In this document: positions 63,141 to 64,000 of the stretch, one piece after another | Numbering within the stretch: the stretch's first letter is position 1 | How the letters are laid out: each line of letters begins with the position of its first letter | Assembly (NCBI RefSeq): GCF_026341825.1 | Contig: NZ_JAPENY010000001.1 | Span: 3,348,001-3,412,000 of the forward strand | Source of the DNA: Streptomyces sp. NBC_00620 | GTDB taxonomy: Bacteria; Actinomycetota; Actinomycetes; Streptomycetales; Streptomycetaceae | Reading direction: 5' to 3' | DNA length: 64,000 nucleotides | The notes under the pieces: model-generated | What the model saw: the letters and a program-made list of their open reading frames with translations, nothing else | What the model was told of the DNA's origin: nothing | The model's database searches: none | Position numbers and translations under genes: made by a program

Positions 63141-64000
63141 AGTGCGGCCACTTCCTCGGCGGTCGGGAAGGACTCCTGGGCGCCGTGCCGGGTGACCGCG
63201 ACGGCCCCGACCCGGGCGGCGTACCCGGCGGCCTCGGCCAGCGACTCGCCGCGCCCCAGCCGCCAGGCCAGCGCGGCGGTGAACGAGTCGCCCGCCCCGG
63301 TCGTGTCCACGGCCTCGACCCGCACGGACGGCACCCGGACCCGGGCCCCGGCCCGCTGGGCCACCAGCGCGCCCTGCTCGCCCAGCGTGATGACGACCGA
63401 ACTCGGGCCCAAAGCCAGCAGATCCCGCGCCCAGTCCTCCGGCTCAGGACCCGCCCCGGAGCCGATCAGCACACGTGCCTCGTGCTCGTTCACGATCAGC
63501 GGGTCGCAGGCCGCCAGTACCTCGCGGGGCAGCGGCCTCGGCGGCGAGGGATTGAGTACGAAACGGCTGTCCTCGGCGAGATTCCGTACGACCTCCACGA
63601 CCGTCTCCAACGGGATCTCCAGCTGCGCCGAGACCACCCGGGAGGCCTGGAACAGGCTCCCCGCCGCGCGGACGTCCTCCGGCATCAGCCGCCCGTTCGC
63701 GCCGGGCGAGACCACGATGCTGTTGTCCCCGGACGGATCCACCGTGATCAGCGCGACCCCGGTGGGCGCGCCGCCGACCAGGACGCCCACGGTGTCGACA
63801 CCGGCCGCCCGCTGCGAGTCGAGCAGCAGCCGCCCGTACGCGTCGTCGCCCACGCGCGCCAGCAAAACCGTACGGGCCCCGAGCCGGGCGGCGGCGACTG
63901 CCTGGTTCGCGCCCTTGCCGCCCGGGTGGACGGTCAGGTCGGAGCCGAGGACCGTCTCCCCGGCCGCGGGCCGCCGCTCGACACCGATCACCAGATCCGC
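63137..64000 (-). CDS. rbsK: Ribokinase (N-terminus cut by window edge)
   Basis: About 287 residues of a PfkB-family sugar kinase; the start lies beyond 64000. HPGGKGANQAVAAARLGART near the N-side is the first PfkB signature (substrate site) and VDTTGAGDSFTAALAWRLGR the second, with the catalytic Asp in GAGD. NPSPPRPLPREVLAACDPLI and NEHEARVLIG are ribokinase blocks. It phosphorylates D-ribose at O5. Coupled to rbsD downstream, so the pair belongs to a ribose operon whose transporter and regulator are probably beyond the window. Confidence 0.94.
   Translation of the reverse strand, partial: ADLVIGVERRPAAGETVLGSDLTVHPGGKGANQAVAAARLGARTVLLARVGDDAYGRLLLDSQRAAGVDTVGVLVGGAPTGVALITVDPSGDNSIVVSPGANGRLMPEDVRAAGSLFQASRVVSAQLEIPLETVVEVVRNLAEDSRFVLNPSPPRPLPREVLAACDPLIVNEHEARVLIGSGAGPEPEDWARDLLALGPSSVVITLGEQGALVAQRAGARVRVPSVRVEAVDTTGAGDSFTAALAWRLGRGESLAEAAGYAARVGAVAVTRHGAQESFPTAEEVAAL

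Overview
The window is high-GC actinobacterial DNA and almost certainly comes from the chromosome of a Streptomyces. The reasons are strong GC bias at third codon positions, GTG/TTG starts, a complete desEFABCD desferrioxamine locus with DmdR/IdeR-type iron boxes, and several short repeats that I remember as dispersed in Streptomyces genomes. The gene order from des through the acyl-CoA genes to the ureohydrolase resembles what I recall of S. coelicolor SCO2770-SCO2785 (from memory, unchecked). No tRNA, rRNA, transposase, phage gene or CRISPR array was seen. Most genes look chromosomal and intact. desD and rbsK are cut by the window edges.

Layout. 1-6.7 kb: the desferrioxamine operons on the minus strand. 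Two iron boxes mark the promoters, before desA and before desE. 6.8-10.9 kb: a secreted tannase/feruloyl esterase, argG with tandem ARG boxes, and a degenerate minisatellite ending in a strong hairpin. 10.9-18.6 kb: a leucine/short-chain acyl-CoA module (acyl-CoA dehydrogenase, HMG-CoA lyase, acyl-CoA carboxylase alpha and beta) divergent from a TetR regulator, with two matching palindromes between them, then a second acyl-CoA dehydrogenase. 18.6-21.3 kb: TesB thioesterase, CDF cation transporter and a phosphatase-like protein. 21.5-27.4 kb: a PucR regulator divergent from an SSS symporter, then a ureohydrolase and an overlapping ThDP enzyme. I propose this is an arginine/guanidino-compound catabolic module.

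27.4-40.1 kb: mostly envelope and secreted proteins: an anti-sigma-like ATPase, a secreted endonuclease I, a GT39 glycosyltransferase with long glycine-rich loops, a beta-lactamase-fold serine hydrolase, a phytase-like esterase, a double-length ABC exporter, a small secreted cysteine protein, an S37 aminopeptidase and a lipoprotein. 40.2-55.6 kb: a GH3 glycosidase, regulator/transporter pairs, a divergent EPSP synthase, a HemC paralogue, a TmrB-like ATPase, acetyltransferases, an MFS exporter, an epimerase, a MarR-GNAT fusion and an S9 lipoprotein, with dispersed repeats in the gaps.

55.6-59.1 kb: a LacI regulator divergent from a translationally coupled three-gene operon (Gfo/Idh/MocA oxidoreductase, DUF993 protein, sugar-phosphate isomerase/epimerase-like protein) that looks like an uncharacterised sugar or polyol pathway. 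59.2-64 kb: an AraC regulator, a second tannase-like esterase, a DUF937 protein, and rbsD/rbsK.

The most interesting points are the proposed 2-ketoarginine/guanidinobutyrate module, the DUF993 operon, a motif of 18/21 identity shared by the two tannase-family promoters 53 kb apart, two promoters that predict leaderless mRNAs with operators over the core elements, three hairpins at convergent gene ends whose loops hold a stop codon, a Streptomyces repeat inserted in frame in desF, a (Met-Asn-Arg)3 repeat at the desC start, and a large unexplained inverted repeat at 53.1 kb.
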